From Tolypothrix campylonemoides VB511288 (GTDB taxonomy: Bacteria > Cyanobacteriota > Cyanobacteriia > Cyanobacteriales > Nostocaceae): a DNA stretch of 64,000 bases. The notes below the pieces were generated by a model. The model was not told the DNA's origin. It made no database searches and saw nothing but the letters and a program-made list of their open reading frames with translations. The stretch covers positions 31,614 through 95,613 of the forward strand of contig JXCB02000006.1 of assembly GCA_000828075.3 (NCBI GenBank), read 5' to 3'. A program made the translations under genes and the position numbers. Shown piece after piece: positions 15,894 to 23,370 of the stretch; position 1 is the stretch's first letter, and every line of letters begins with the position of its first letter.

Positions 15894-16676
15894 ATGACTG
15901 ATAACTTTGAACCCACACATCTACACACAATGAATCCGCTGACTCGATTCTCTGATAGAGCAGAGGATTATGTGAAGTACCGACCAAGCTACCCAGCCGC
16001 AGCAATTGATATTATTCTCCAAGGGTTAGCGCCGCCGTTGCAACTCGTAGCAGCAGATATTGGTGCGGGTACGGGAATTTCCTCCCGGTTGTTAGCAGAA
16101 CGCGGTGTCAATGTCATTGCTATTGAACCAAACGCAGCAATGAAAGAAGCTGCTGAACCTCATCCAGGAGTGGAATTTCGGGATGGAACAGCGGAAGTTA
16201 CCAAATTACCTGACGCATCTGTTGATTTAGTGACTTGTTTTCAAGCCTTTCACTGGTTCAACTCTGAGCCAAGTTTATTAGAATTTCGTCGTATTCTCAA
16301 ACCGTCGGGACGGTTAGCGGTAGTATGGAATAACCGCGATCAAAATGACGAGTTGACTGCTGAATATAGCCAACTGGTACGCGCAGCATCGAATAACCAC
16401 CCTGCTGAATCGCGGATGGAGTCGGTGCAACCACTGCTTGCAACTCCACATTTTGTTAACGTCCGCGAATATACGTTTGTTTATAGGCAAGAGTTAGATT
16501 TAACTGGACTTATTGGACGTGCAATGAGTGTTTCCTATCTTCCTCGTGAAGGCTTAGTGTACGAGCAGGTTGTTTCTGATTTGCAACAGTTGTATCAACG
16601 CTTTTGCAATGAACGCGGTTTTGTTTATATGGTTTATCGTACCAGCGTACACCTTGCTGAAGCATCAAATGAGTAG
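15894..16676 (+). CDS. Class I SAM-dependent methyltransferase
   Basis: A 260-residue methyltransferase of the Methyltransf_11 type. Motif I is ADIGAGTGISSRLLAERG (about residues 54-71), the acidic motif II is IAIEPNAAM, and AFHWF, typical of the smtA/ubiE-like subgroup, lies near residue 118; the post-motif RRILKPSGRLAVVWNN follows. The substrate is not known. A second possible start, ATG at 15930 (MNPLTRFSDRAEDYV), fits the family better and would shorten the protein by 12 residues. Its 3' end overlaps the ureD start (ATG 16669, stop 16674-16676), so it is translationally linked to the urease genes, although no urease-related methyl transfer is known. Confidence 0.85.
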   Translation: MTDNFEPTHLHTMNPLTRFSDRAEDYVKYRPSYPAAAIDIILQGLAPPLQLVAADIGAGTGISSRLLAERGVNVIAIEPNAAMKEAAEPHPGVEFRDGTAEVTKLPDASVDLVTCFQAFHWFNSEPSLLEFRRILKPSGRLAVVWNNRDQNDELTAEYSQLVRAASNNHPAESRMESVQPLLATPHFVNVREYTFVYRQELDLTGLIGRAMSVSYLPREGLVYEQVVSDLQQLYQRFCNERGFVYMVYRTSVHLAEASNE

Positions 16677-17514
16677 CCTTTTAGAGAAAGAACTTCCGAC
16701 TGGCTGGCATGGCAAACTTAATTTAGTATATGCTCATCGCCAAAATACAACAGCGCTGATTCACAACCAAAATCAAGCACCACTGAAGGTGCAACGCCCG
16801 TTTTATCCAGAAGGACAAGAGGTTTGTCATAGCGTGATTTTACATACAGCTGGAGGAGTTGTGGGAGGCGATCGCCTTTCTTGCAATTTTCACCTCCAAC
16901 GCAACGCCCAAGCACTCATCACCACAGCCGCAGCAAGTAAGATATATCGCAGTAATGGCACTCAAGCAAGACAAAGTATCGAGATCACAGTTGATGCTGG
17001 TGCTTGTTTGGAGTGGTTACCCCAAGAAACAATTGTGTTTAACGGGGCGATTTATCGGCAAGACTTGCGGGTAGAATTAGCTACGGAAGGTAGCTTTTTG
17101 GGCTGGGAAATCAACCGATTTGGACGCAGCGCCAGAGGAGAGATATTTGCAACAGGAGAATGGCGATCGCACACGGAAATTTGGCAGCAAGGCGTTCCTT
17201 TATGGATTGATAGGCAATGGTTACCGGGTAGGGTTGAGGTTTTTCACAGTCCTCACGGCTTGGCAGGGCAACCTTTAGCGGGTAGTCTGGTATACGTTGG
17301 GCAAGAGGTTTCATCTGATTTGGTGGAGAAAGCGCGTTCCCTGTGGCGTGGGGAAGGACAAGCAGGTGTGACTCGTCTTTCATGTGGATTATTGTGTCGA
17401 TATCGTGGTTCTACGACATCTGAGGTGAGAAACTGGTTTATTGGTGTCTGGCAGCTATTGCGTCAATCATTTTTGGTACGTTCTAGTTGTGTACCAAGAG
17501 TTTGGCAGATTTGA
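16669..17514 (+). CDS. ureD: Urease accessory protein UreD
   Basis: A 281-residue protein from the ATG at 16669, which overlaps the methyltransferase stop; the frame is open further upstream, but the sequence before MSSLLEKELPTGWHGKLNL is not UreD-like. Family motifs include the PFYPEG segment, HTAGGVVGGDRL (about residues 56-67) and LITTAAASKIYRS. UreD (UreH) is the scaffold that joins UreF and UreG to the UreABC apoenzyme for nickel insertion. The C-terminus ends with the usual VRSSCVPRVWQI. It is the first urease gene of the operon, 52 bp before ureA. ureE, ureF and ureG are absent from the window. Confidence 0.93.
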   Translation: MSSLLEKELPTGWHGKLNLVYAHRQNTTALIHNQNQAPLKVQRPFYPEGQEVCHSVILHTAGGVVGGDRLSCNFHLQRNAQALITTAAASKIYRSNGTQARQSIEITVDAGACLEWLPQETIVFNGAIYRQDLRVELATEGSFLGWEINRFGRSARGEIFATGEWRSHTEIWQQGVPLWIDRQWLPGRVEVFHSPHGLAGQPLAGSLVYVGQEVSSDLVEKARSLWRGEGQAGVTRLSCGLLCRYRGSTTSEVRNWFIGVWQLLRQSFLVRSSCVPRVWQI

Positions 17515-17566
17515 ACAAACCGCCAAGACGCCAAGGACGCCAAGAGAGGAGAGAAAGAGGTAGGAA

Positions 17567-17869
17567 ATGCAACTTACGCCGCAGGAGAAGGATAAATTGT
17601 TGATTTTTACTGCTGCGCTATTAGCAGAAAGACGGAAAGAAAGAGGTTTGAAGTTGAATTATCCGGAAGCGGTGGCGTATATTTCTGCTGCTATTTTGGA
17701 AGGTGCAAGAGATGGGCGAACAGTTGCAGAATTGATGAGTTATGGTACAACGCTGTTAACGCGGGATGATGTGATGGAAGGTGTACCAGAAATGGTGCAT
17801 GAAGTGCAGGTGGAAGCGACTTTCCCTGATGGGACAAAGTTGGTAACAGTGCATAACCCAATTCGTTAA
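17567..17869 (+). CDS. ureA: Urease gamma subunit UreA
   Basis: A 100-residue protein of the exact family length. It begins [20 protein letters not shown], has [20 protein letters not shown] and DGRTVAELM, and ends [10 protein letters not shown], all strongly conserved in bacterial UreA. It forms the (alpha beta gamma)3 urease with UreB and UreC, which hydrolyses urea to ammonia and carbamate. AGAGGTAGG just upstream of the ATG is a good ribosome-binding site. A CGCCAAGACGCCAAG repeat lies between ureD and ureA (about 17520-17545). ureB follows 22 bp downstream. Confidence 0.97.
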   Translation: MQLTPQEKDKLLIFTAALLAERRKERGLKLNYPEAVAYISAAILEGARDGRTVAELMSYGTTLLTRDDVMEGVPEMVHEVQVEATFPDGTKLVTVHNPIR

Positions 17870-17891
17870 TTCTTGCACATAGAGGTAAAAA

Positions 17892-18203
17892 ATGATTCCA
17901 GGGGAAATTATCACAGCAGTTGGGGAAATAGAACTTAATGCAGGTCGTCCTACTGTAAGATTACAAGTCTCAAATACAGGAGATAGACCGATACAAGTTG
18001 GTTCTCACTTTCACTTTTACGAAGTTAATGCTGCGTTGAATTTTGACAGAGAACAAGCGCGGGGAATGCGTCTCGATATTCCCGCTGGGACAGCAGTTCG
18101 CTTTGAACCAGGCGATGAAAAAGAAATCACATTAGTCCCCTTGGTTGGGAGTCGCCAAGTTTACGGTTTCAACGCCAGAATTAACGGACAGCTAGATTCA
18201 TGA
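17892..18203 (+). CDS. ureB: Urease beta subunit UreB
   Basis: A 103-residue protein. It begins [20 protein letters not shown] and has [41 protein letters not shown] and [13 protein letters not shown], all UreB hallmarks; the length is normal. It forms the outer part of the urease trimer. GAGGTAAAAA precedes the ATG. It is cotranscribed with ureA. The gap to the next gene (113 bp) is larger than the others, and the DUF1349 gene then intervenes before ureC. Confidence 0.97.
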   Translation: MIPGEIITAVGEIELNAGRPTVRLQVSNTGDRPIQVGSHFHFYEVNAALNFDREQARGMRLDIPAGTAVRFEPGDEKEITLVPLVGSRQVYGFNARINGQLDS

Positions 18204-18316
18204 TAAGTGTGCAATAGCTACTAAAAAACTCGAAGTTATCAAAAATCGGTTCCAACTTAACCCACGCAAAAGCCAAAGGCGTAAGCACACACTTTAGATG
18301 TAAGGATTCAACAGAG

Positions 18317-18853
18317 ATGGAATGGTACAATGAACCGCCTGTTTGGAATGTCCAAGATGATACAATCCACATCACCTCTGGATCGAAAACGGACTTTTGG
18401 CGTGAAACGCACTATGGCTTTATTAGAGATAATGGGCACTTTTTTTATGAACAAATTCAGGGTGACTTTGTTGTTGAGGTAAAAGTCAGTGGTCAGTATC
18501 AAGAATTGTATGATCAAGCTGGACTGATGGTGCGTTTAAATGAGTCTCATTGGTTGAAATGTGGCATTGAATTTGTTCATGGTGTGCAACAAGTCAGTGC
18601 TGTCGTCACACGCGACTACTCGGATTGGTCTGTTATCCCAATAAAAGAAAATCCCTCTACAATTTGGGTGCGTGTGACTCGACGCGGGACTACTGTGGAA
18701 GTGCAATATTCTCTGGATGGGAATGATTACACGATGCTGAGATTGGCGTATCTCACTCCTGTGGAAACAGTGAATGTTGGTGTCATGTGTGCTTCTCCTG
18801 AAGGGAATGGCTTCCCAATGAAGTTTGAAAAATTCACAATTCGCAGTTTGTGA
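18317..18853 (+). CDS. DUF1349 (concanavalin-like) protein inside the urease operon
   Basis: A 178-residue protein beginning MEWYNEPPVWNVQDD. The pattern TDFWRETHYGFIRDNGHFF, DFVVEVKVSG, YDQAGLMVRL and WLKCGIEFV matches DUF1349, a beta-sandwich family related to concanavalin-like lectins and to yeast YMR099/Regulation-of-enolase protein 1. It has no signal peptide, so it is probably cytoplasmic. It lies between ureB and ureC, only 9 bp before ureC, and so is almost certainly cotranscribed with urease. No role in urease activity is established; a ligand-binding or accessory role is inference. Confidence 0.85.
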   Translation: MEWYNEPPVWNVQDDTIHITSGSKTDFWRETHYGFIRDNGHFFYEQIQGDFVVEVKVSGQYQELYDQAGLMVRLNESHWLKCGIEFVHGVQQVSAVVTRDYSDWSVIPIKENPSTIWVRVTRRGTTVEVQYSLDGNDYTMLRLAYLTPVETVNVGVMCASPEGNGFPMKFEKFTIRSL

Positions 18854-18862
18854 GGAGTTGTT

Positions 18863-20590
18863 ATGAGTTACAGAATGGATCGCCGCGCCTACGCGGAAAC
18901 TTTTGGTCCAACAGTAGGCGATCGCATCCGACTAGCTGACACAGAATTATTTATCGAAGTTGAACAAGACTTCACCACCTACGGGGACGAAGTGAAATTT
19001 GGCGGCGGTAAAGTTATCCGTGATGGGATGGGACAGTCACCTATTTCCAACGCTGATGGTGCGGTTGATTTAGTCATTACCAATGCCTTAATTCTCGATT
19101 GGTGGGGTATCGTTAAAGCAGATATCGGCATTAAAGACGGCAAAATATTCAAAATTGGTAAAGCTGGAAATCCCTATATTCAAGACAATGTAGATATTAT
19201 TATTGGTCCTGGTACTGAGGCGGTAGCTGGGGAAGGCATGATTCTCACTGCTGGCGGTATCGACACCCACATTCACTTTATTTGTCCGCAACAGATTGAA
19301 GTGGCGATCGCTTCCGGGATTACCACGATGATTGGCGGTGGTACTGGTCCTGCTGCGGGTACAAACGCTACTACCTGCACTCCTGGTCCTTGGAACATTT
19401 ACCGAATGCTGCAAGCTGCCGATGCTTTTCCTATGAACTTAGGATTTTTAGGAAAAGGCAATGCCAGCTTACCTCAAGGACTTGTGGAACAAGTGCAAGC
19501 AGGTGCGATCGGGTTAAAGCTGCACGAAGACTGGGGAACTACCCCGGCAGCAATTGATACCTGTCTGAGCGTCGCCGATGAATATGATGTACAAGTAGCA
19601 ATTCATACCGACACTTTAAACGAAGCGGGGTTTGTAGAAGATACCATCGCCGCTTTCAAGAATCGTGTTATCCATACATACCACACCGAAGGCGCAGGCG
19701 GCGGTCACGCACCAGATATTATCAAAGTCTGCGGGGAAGCGAATGTGCTACCATCTTCCACCAACCCAACACGTCCTTACACCGTCAATACCTTGGATGA
19801 ACATCTGGATATGCTGATGGTGTGTCATCACTTAGATCCAGCAATTGCTGAGGATGTGGCGTTTGCAGAGTCGCGCATCCGTCGTGAGACAATTGCCGCT
19901 GAAGATATTCTGCATGACTTAGGCGCATTCAGTATGATTTCCTCCGACTCCCAAGCGATGGGACGAGTCGGAGAGGTGATAATTCGTACATGGCAAACAG
20001 CGCACAAAATGAAAGTGCAACGCGGAGACCTCACCCCAACCCTTCTCCTAGAAGGAGAGGGGCAAAGAGCAGATAATTTTCGGGCTAAGAGGTATGTTGC
20101 AAAGTATACTATTAACCCAGCAATTACCCACGGTATTTCTCAATATGTGGGTTCAGTGGAAGAAGGAAAACTTGCAGATTTGTGTTTGTGGCGTCCTGCG
20201 TTTTTTGGTGTGAAGCCGGAAATAGTCATTAAAGGCGGGATGATTGCATGGTCACAAATGGGCGATGCAAATGCAAGTATTCCCACACCGCAACCAGTGC
20301 ATATGCGACCGATGTTTGGTAGTTTTGCAGGTGCGCGTCACGCTACATCGTTCACTTTTGTCTCGCAAGCAGCTTTGGAAAGGGAGATTCCCAGTCAGTT
20401 GGGTTTGCAAAAGCAAGCAGTTGCAGTTTCTGGGACACGCCAATTGAGTAAGCAGGATATGAAGCTGAATGATGCGTTACCTAATATTGAAGTGGATGCA
20501 GAAACTTATGAAGTGAGGGCTGATGGCGAGTTGCTGACGTGTGAACCTGCAACAGTTTTGCCGATGGCGCAAAGATACTTTTTGTTTTGA
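18863..20590 (+). CDS. ureC: Urease alpha subunit UreC, with a repeat-derived insertion
   Basis: A 575-residue catalytic subunit. It has the nickel ligands in DTHIHFICP, the carbamylated Lys in [12 protein letters not shown], His ligands in [14 protein letters not shown] and [15 protein letters not shown], the flap motif MVCHHLDP and the Asp ligand in [12 protein letters not shown]. All active-site residues are present. Between VQRG and DNFRAKRY there are 15 residues ([15 protein letters not shown]) where Klebsiella UreC has about 9. The DNA there (20027-20063) is a CCTCACCCCAACCC...GGAGAGGGG palindromic repeat, so the loop seems to have been lengthened in frame. The C-terminal [13 protein letters not shown] is normal. 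GAGGAGTTGTT precedes the ATG. Confidence 0.97.
   Translation: MSYRMDRRAYAETFGPTVGDRIRLADTELFIEVEQDFTTYGDEVKFGGGKVIRDGMGQSPISNADGAVDLVITNALILDWWGIVKADIGIKDGKIFKIGKAGNPYIQDNVDIIIGPGTEAVAGEGMILTAGGIDTHIHFICPQQIEVAIASGITTMIGGGTGPAAGTNATTCTPGPWNIYRMLQAADAFPMNLGFLGKGNASLPQGLVEQVQAGAIGLKLHEDWGTTPAAIDTCLSVADEYDVQVAIHTDTLNEAGFVEDTIAAFKNRVIHTYHTEGAGGGHAPDIIKVCGEANVLPSSTNPTRPYTVNTLDEHLDMLMVCHHLDPAIAEDVAFAESRIRRETIAAEDILHDLGAFSMISSDSQAMGRVGEVIIRTWQTAHKMKVQRGDLTPTLLLEGEGQRADNFRAKRYVAKYTINPAITHGISQYVGSVEEGKLADLCLWRPAFFGVKPEIVIKGGMIAWSQMGDANASIPTPQPVHMRPMFGSFAGARHATSFTFVSQAALEREIPSQLGLQKQAVAVSGTRQLSKQDMKLNDALPNIEVDAETYEVRADGELLTCEPATVLPMAQRYFLF
20027..20063. repeat. CCTCACCCCAACCC / GGAGAGGGG palindromic repeat inside ureC
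   Basis: Within the ureC frame, CCTCACCCCAACCCTTCTCC is followed by TAGAAGGAGAGGGG; CTTCTCC and GGAGAAG-like arms can pair. This is the form of a very common intergenic repeat of cyanobacteria (CCTCACCCC...CTCTCC...GGAGAGGGG). It encodes [11 protein letters not shown], which is not found at this place in other ureases I know. Confidence 0.7.
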
Positions 20591-20773
20591 TATCTTATCT
20601 TTTGGTATTAAAAAGTTTCTTTAATTATTTATCTTTTAGTATTGTAGGGGCACCTGCCATGACTGTCTCTAGTGATAACAACCAGGCTTAGGTGCAACCT
20701 ACATTCCACAGAACAGATAGGTGAAAAACTGTTAGGTGAAAAACTGTTGTTAATTTTCAAATCAGTGAGAGCT

Positions 20774-20974
20774 TTATTTAAGTAACCTTGTTACCCTGAC
20801 GTCATATTCAGTGCCTTTTGGATGGTCACTTCTAGCTTGAAGGAGCGCCATGCTATCAGCTTTATGTTTTGACTCTGCGTCGATTTCGTATCGTGTTGTC
20901 CCGCTTTGACAGGTATTGTTCTTCAGATCAGCAAATTCCTTGATATCCACTAATACTTCGTAAGTATGAACCAT
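20774..20974 (-). CDS. Small conserved-looking hypothetical protein (66 aa)
   Basis: A 66-residue hydrophilic protein beginning MVHTYEVLVDIKEFADLKNN with a C-terminal RSDHPKGTEYDVRVTRLLK. A strong ribosome-binding site, GGAGGT (20981-20986, minus strand), lies 6 bp before the ATG, which supports a real gene. The alternating strand-like ends with a central helix suggest a small alpha/beta fold; I do not recognise the family. It sits convergent to ureC and marks the left edge of an accessory island with TA genes and a NACHT gene. Confidence 0.6.
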   Translation of the reverse strand: MVHTYEVLVDIKEFADLKNNTCQSGTTRYEIDAESKHKADSMALLQARSDHPKGTEYDVRVTRLLK

Positions 20975-21322
20975 TTTGGCACCTCCAAATATCTAGTGTG
21001 CAACTAATGGGAATAGAATCCACTATATGTATAGAAAAAGGTACTAGTTCTCAAACAATACAATTCTTTAACCTTTTTAAGGAAGGTTATTAATACTTTC
21101 GTGTTCGCAATTATGCAGGCATTGAGTACCTTTGGGACACGCTGCGCGTCGGCGTAGCCTGCGCTTTGCGCGATCGCTTTAGCATTGGAACTTATTTCAT
21201 GATGTTGAGGCTATTTGAAAAGGCGATAATCGTTGGTGGGCGCTTTACGCGATCGCTTGCTTTGGGGTAAGAGTGCGTTAGCAAAGTTATTTATTCTTTC
21301 AAATTCGACAATTGACAATGAC
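20975..21322. other. Intergenic region with GC-rich dispersed repeat
   Basis: Upstream of the small minus-strand gene and the Rpn-like gene. A repeat of the type GACACGCTGCGCGTCGGCGTAGCCTGCGCTTTGCGCGATCGC lies at about 21137-21177, with a further GCGCTTTACGCGATCGC at about 21239. No gene was seen. Confidence 0.55.
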
Positions 21323-22282
21323 ATGACCGAACAACGCACTGATTACGATAGTCCTTGGAAGGAAGTTATTGAAAGCTTTTTTCCTCGCTTTTTAGAATTC
21401 TTTTTCCCTGACGCTTACGCCGTCATTGACTGGGAACGAGGCTATGAATTTCTCGATACAGAACTGCAACAGCTAGAACCAGATGCAGAAATTGGCAAAC
21501 GACTCGTCGATAAAGTGGCAAAAGTTTGGCTACTAAATGGTGAAGAAGCTTGGGTATTGGTTCATGTCGAAGTCCAAGGACAGTATGACAGTGAATTTGC
21601 CCAACGGATGTACACATATAATTACCGCTTGTTTGACCGCCACCAAAAGCAAGTCATCAGTTTAGCAGTTTTGGCAGACGAAGAGGTAAATTGGCGACCT
21701 TCAAGCTACGGTTATTCACTAGGAGGATGTCGCGTCAGTTTAGAGTTTCCCGTAGCGAAACTTTTGGACTATGAGACGCAGTGGGAAACGTTAGAACAAA
21801 GCACCAATCCCTTTAGTGTAGTCGTCATGGCACATCTAAAAACCAAGGCAACACACCGTAAACCAGAAAGTCGGTTACAGTGGAAATTAAGTCTAGTAAG
21901 AAGACTATTTGAACGGGGATATAGCCGAGAAGAGATTCTGGGGTTATTTCGGTTTATCGACTGGATAATGGTATTGCCAGAGGAATTGGCGCGTAGTTTT
22001 AAAGCAGAGGTAAGAAGTTACGAGGAGGTACAGAGGATGCGGTATGTAACTAGTATTGAACGGCTGGCAAAAGAAGAAGGAATGCTCCAAAAGGCAAAAG
22101 AGCATGTACTCAAAATCCTACAGACGCGGTTTGGAGTAGTCCCTGAGCCAGTTGTGGAAGTTATCAATAACATCGAGAATATGTCTATCCTGGAAACACT
22201 TTTCACAAGCGCGATCACTATTGGTTCTATAGAAGAATTCCAGCAAGTTCTTAACCAGAGTACATCCAAGGGAGAATCATGA
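21323..22282 (+). CDS. Rpn-family (PD-(D/E)XK-type) nuclease/transposase-like protein
   Basis: A 319-residue protein from the ATG at 21323 (MTEQRTDYDSPWKEVIESFF); the frame is open upstream to 21233, but that part is repeat-derived. The region around residues 60-100 (LVDKVAKVWL..., EEAWVLVHVEVQGQYDSEFA) fits the PD-(D/E)XK core with the HVEVQ strand, and RMYTYNYRLFDRH follows. The C-terminal half is helical (RRLFERGYSREEI, LARSFKAEV..., AKEHVLKILQTRFG). Cyanobacteria carry many copies of such proteins, annotated as Rpn recombination-promoting nucleases or putative transposases. A DNA-cleaving role is inferred from the family. It starts a run of TA-like genes. Confidence 0.75.
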   Translation: MTEQRTDYDSPWKEVIESFFPRFLEFFFPDAYAVIDWERGYEFLDTELQQLEPDAEIGKRLVDKVAKVWLLNGEEAWVLVHVEVQGQYDSEFAQRMYTYNYRLFDRHQKQVISLAVLADEEVNWRPSSYGYSLGGCRVSLEFPVAKLLDYETQWETLEQSTNPFSVVVMAHLKTKATHRKPESRLQWKLSLVRRLFERGYSREEILGLFRFIDWIMVLPEELARSFKAEVRSYEEVQRMRYVTSIERLAKEEGMLQKAKEHVLKILQTRFGVVPEPVVEVINNIENMSILETLFTSAITIGSIEEFQQVLNQSTSKGES

Positions 22283-22362
22283 AAGGAGGAAATTACCATC
22301 ATCGATTTTTTTGTTTAAAGTGATGATGTAACAGTTCAACTTTGCATCGAAAGCAAACAATT

Positions 22363-22578
22363 ATGTTACCTGTTAATAAAAAAATTGTAACTGATGAAGA
22401 AATGCGTCCAGTTGCAGTGTTGATTGATTATCAAGACTGGTAGAAAATTGAGCAAATATTGGAGGCTTATCAATTACAACAAAAAGAAGAGTTTACTATA
22501 AACAAGTATGCTGGTATAGTTAAACTCACTCAAGACCCTTTGAAGTATCAGCTGCAAATTAGGGATGAGCAGAGTTGA
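22363..22578 (+). pseudogene. Antitoxin-like gene with an internal stop
   Basis: A frame from ATG 22363 encodes MLPVNKKIVTDEEMRPVAVL then IDYQDW and is cut by TAG at 22441-22443. The same frame then stays open (KIEQILEAYQLQQ...) to a TGA at 22576. Read through, it is a 71-residue protein of the shape of cyanobacterial Phd/YefM-like antitoxins, which often carry (P)VAVLIDYQDW. The stop replaces one residue of a Trp-x-Lys stretch. It ends 31 bp before hicB. It is probably a decayed antitoxin with no partner toxin left nearby. Confidence 0.6.
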
Positions 22579-22609
22579 CACAAGCTTTCATTATTATTGC
22601 ACACAAATT

Positions 22610-22852
22610 ATGCTAACGAAATACATACAAGCTGCTCTAGTTAAAGCAAAATATAAGATTTTGTCAGATGATGGCACGTTTTACGGAGAAATACCCGAGT
22701 TCCAAGGTGTCTGGGCTAATGCAGATACTTTAGAAGCTTGTAGAGAGGAATTAGCAGAGGTTTTGGAAGAGTGGATTTTCTTACGAGTTTCTCACCATCT
22801 GCCATTACCTATAGTTGATGGCATTGAACTTTCAATCAAGAAAGTAGCATAA
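22610..22852 (+). CDS. hicB: HicB-type antitoxin
   Basis: An 80-residue protein from the ATG at 22610 (MLTKYIQAALVKAKYKIL); the frame extends upstream to 22565 without a better start. The strand-rich pattern KILSDDGTFYGEIPEFQGVW followed by ANADTLEACREELAEVLEEW is the partially degraded RNase H fold of HicB antitoxins. No C-terminal DNA-binding domain is attached, so this is the short form. Its stop TAA (22850-22852) overlaps the hicA start by one base (TAATG). It neutralises HicA and probably represses the pair. Confidence 0.88.
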   Translation: MLTKYIQAALVKAKYKILSDDGTFYGEIPEFQGVWANADTLEACREELAEVLEEWIFLRVSHHLPLPIVDGIELSIKKVA

Positions 22853-23070
22853 TGCCTTCCTTCGGATCTATTAAGCGCCCAGACTTAATTAGGTATTTGA
22901 GGCAACTAGGGTTTGAGGGACCGTACTCTGGTAGCAAACATCAGTATATGGTCAAGGATGATATCACGGTACGAATACCAAACCCTCACAGAAGTGACAT
23001 TGGTAAAGGGCTTTTGGCTGAAATATTGCGACAAGCTGGAATTGAAAAGGATGAGTGGGAACAGTTGTGA
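22852..23070 (+). CDS. hicA: HicA-type toxin (mRNA interferase)
   Basis: A 72-residue protein with the HicA dsRBD-like fold: KRPDLIRYLRQLGFEGPYSG, then SKHQYMV with the catalytic His, IRIPNPH-like RIPNPHRSDIGKGLLAEILR. The His in GSKHQYM is present, so the toxin could be active. HicA cleaves mRNA. The gene overlaps hicB by 1 bp, giving tight coupling; the order is antitoxin then toxin, the reverse of E. coli hicAB but common in cyanobacteria. Confidence 0.9.
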   Translation: MPSFGSIKRPDLIRYLRQLGFEGPYSGSKHQYMVKDDITVRIPNPHRSDIGKGLLAEILRQAGIEKDEWEQL

Positions 23071-23113
23071 TATTTAAGGGGCGATCGCCCAATGATGGTA
23101 GGTGGGATTTTTT

Positions 23114-23338
23114 ATGACACAGCTAAATTATCACTCGATGAGTAGGGCAGAACTTCGCGCTTACATACTTGAACATCGAGATGATGAACAAGCTTTTCAT
23201 GCTTACATGGAGAAGCTGAAAACTGAACCTGTTTTGGCAAATGGAACTATGGCAGATCTTGAAGACTCTGCTCGTTTTTCGGAACTTCTTGAGAGAGTTC
23301 AAAAGACAAAGCAGGAACGTAGACGTTCTGATTTTTAG
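23114..23338 (+). CDS. Small hypothetical protein (74 aa), TA-region type
   Basis: A 74-residue protein from the ATG at 23114 (MTQLNYHSMSRAELRAYILE); an ATG at 23102 would add four residues. The motif MSRAELRAYILEHRDDEQAF-HAY recurs in small cyanobacterial proteins encoded near toxin-antitoxin genes. It is charged and helical, with no membrane segment. It follows hicA by about 43 bp and is convergent with the second NACHT gene. It may be the antitoxin-like half of a lost pair; this is inference. Confidence 0.6.
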   Translation: MTQLNYHSMSRAELRAYILEHRDDEQAFHAYMEKLKTEPVLANGTMADLEDSARFSELLERVQKTKQERRRSDF

Positions 23339-23370
23339 CGATCGCGCTTTCTTTTCCATAGGCGATCGCC

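Noticed and set aside
16570..16668. Upstream extension of ureD (MFLICNSCINAF...).
   Set aside because: It overlaps the methyltransferase coding region, and UreD homology starts at MSSLLEKELPTGWHG; the ATG at 16669 overlapping the stop is the natural start.
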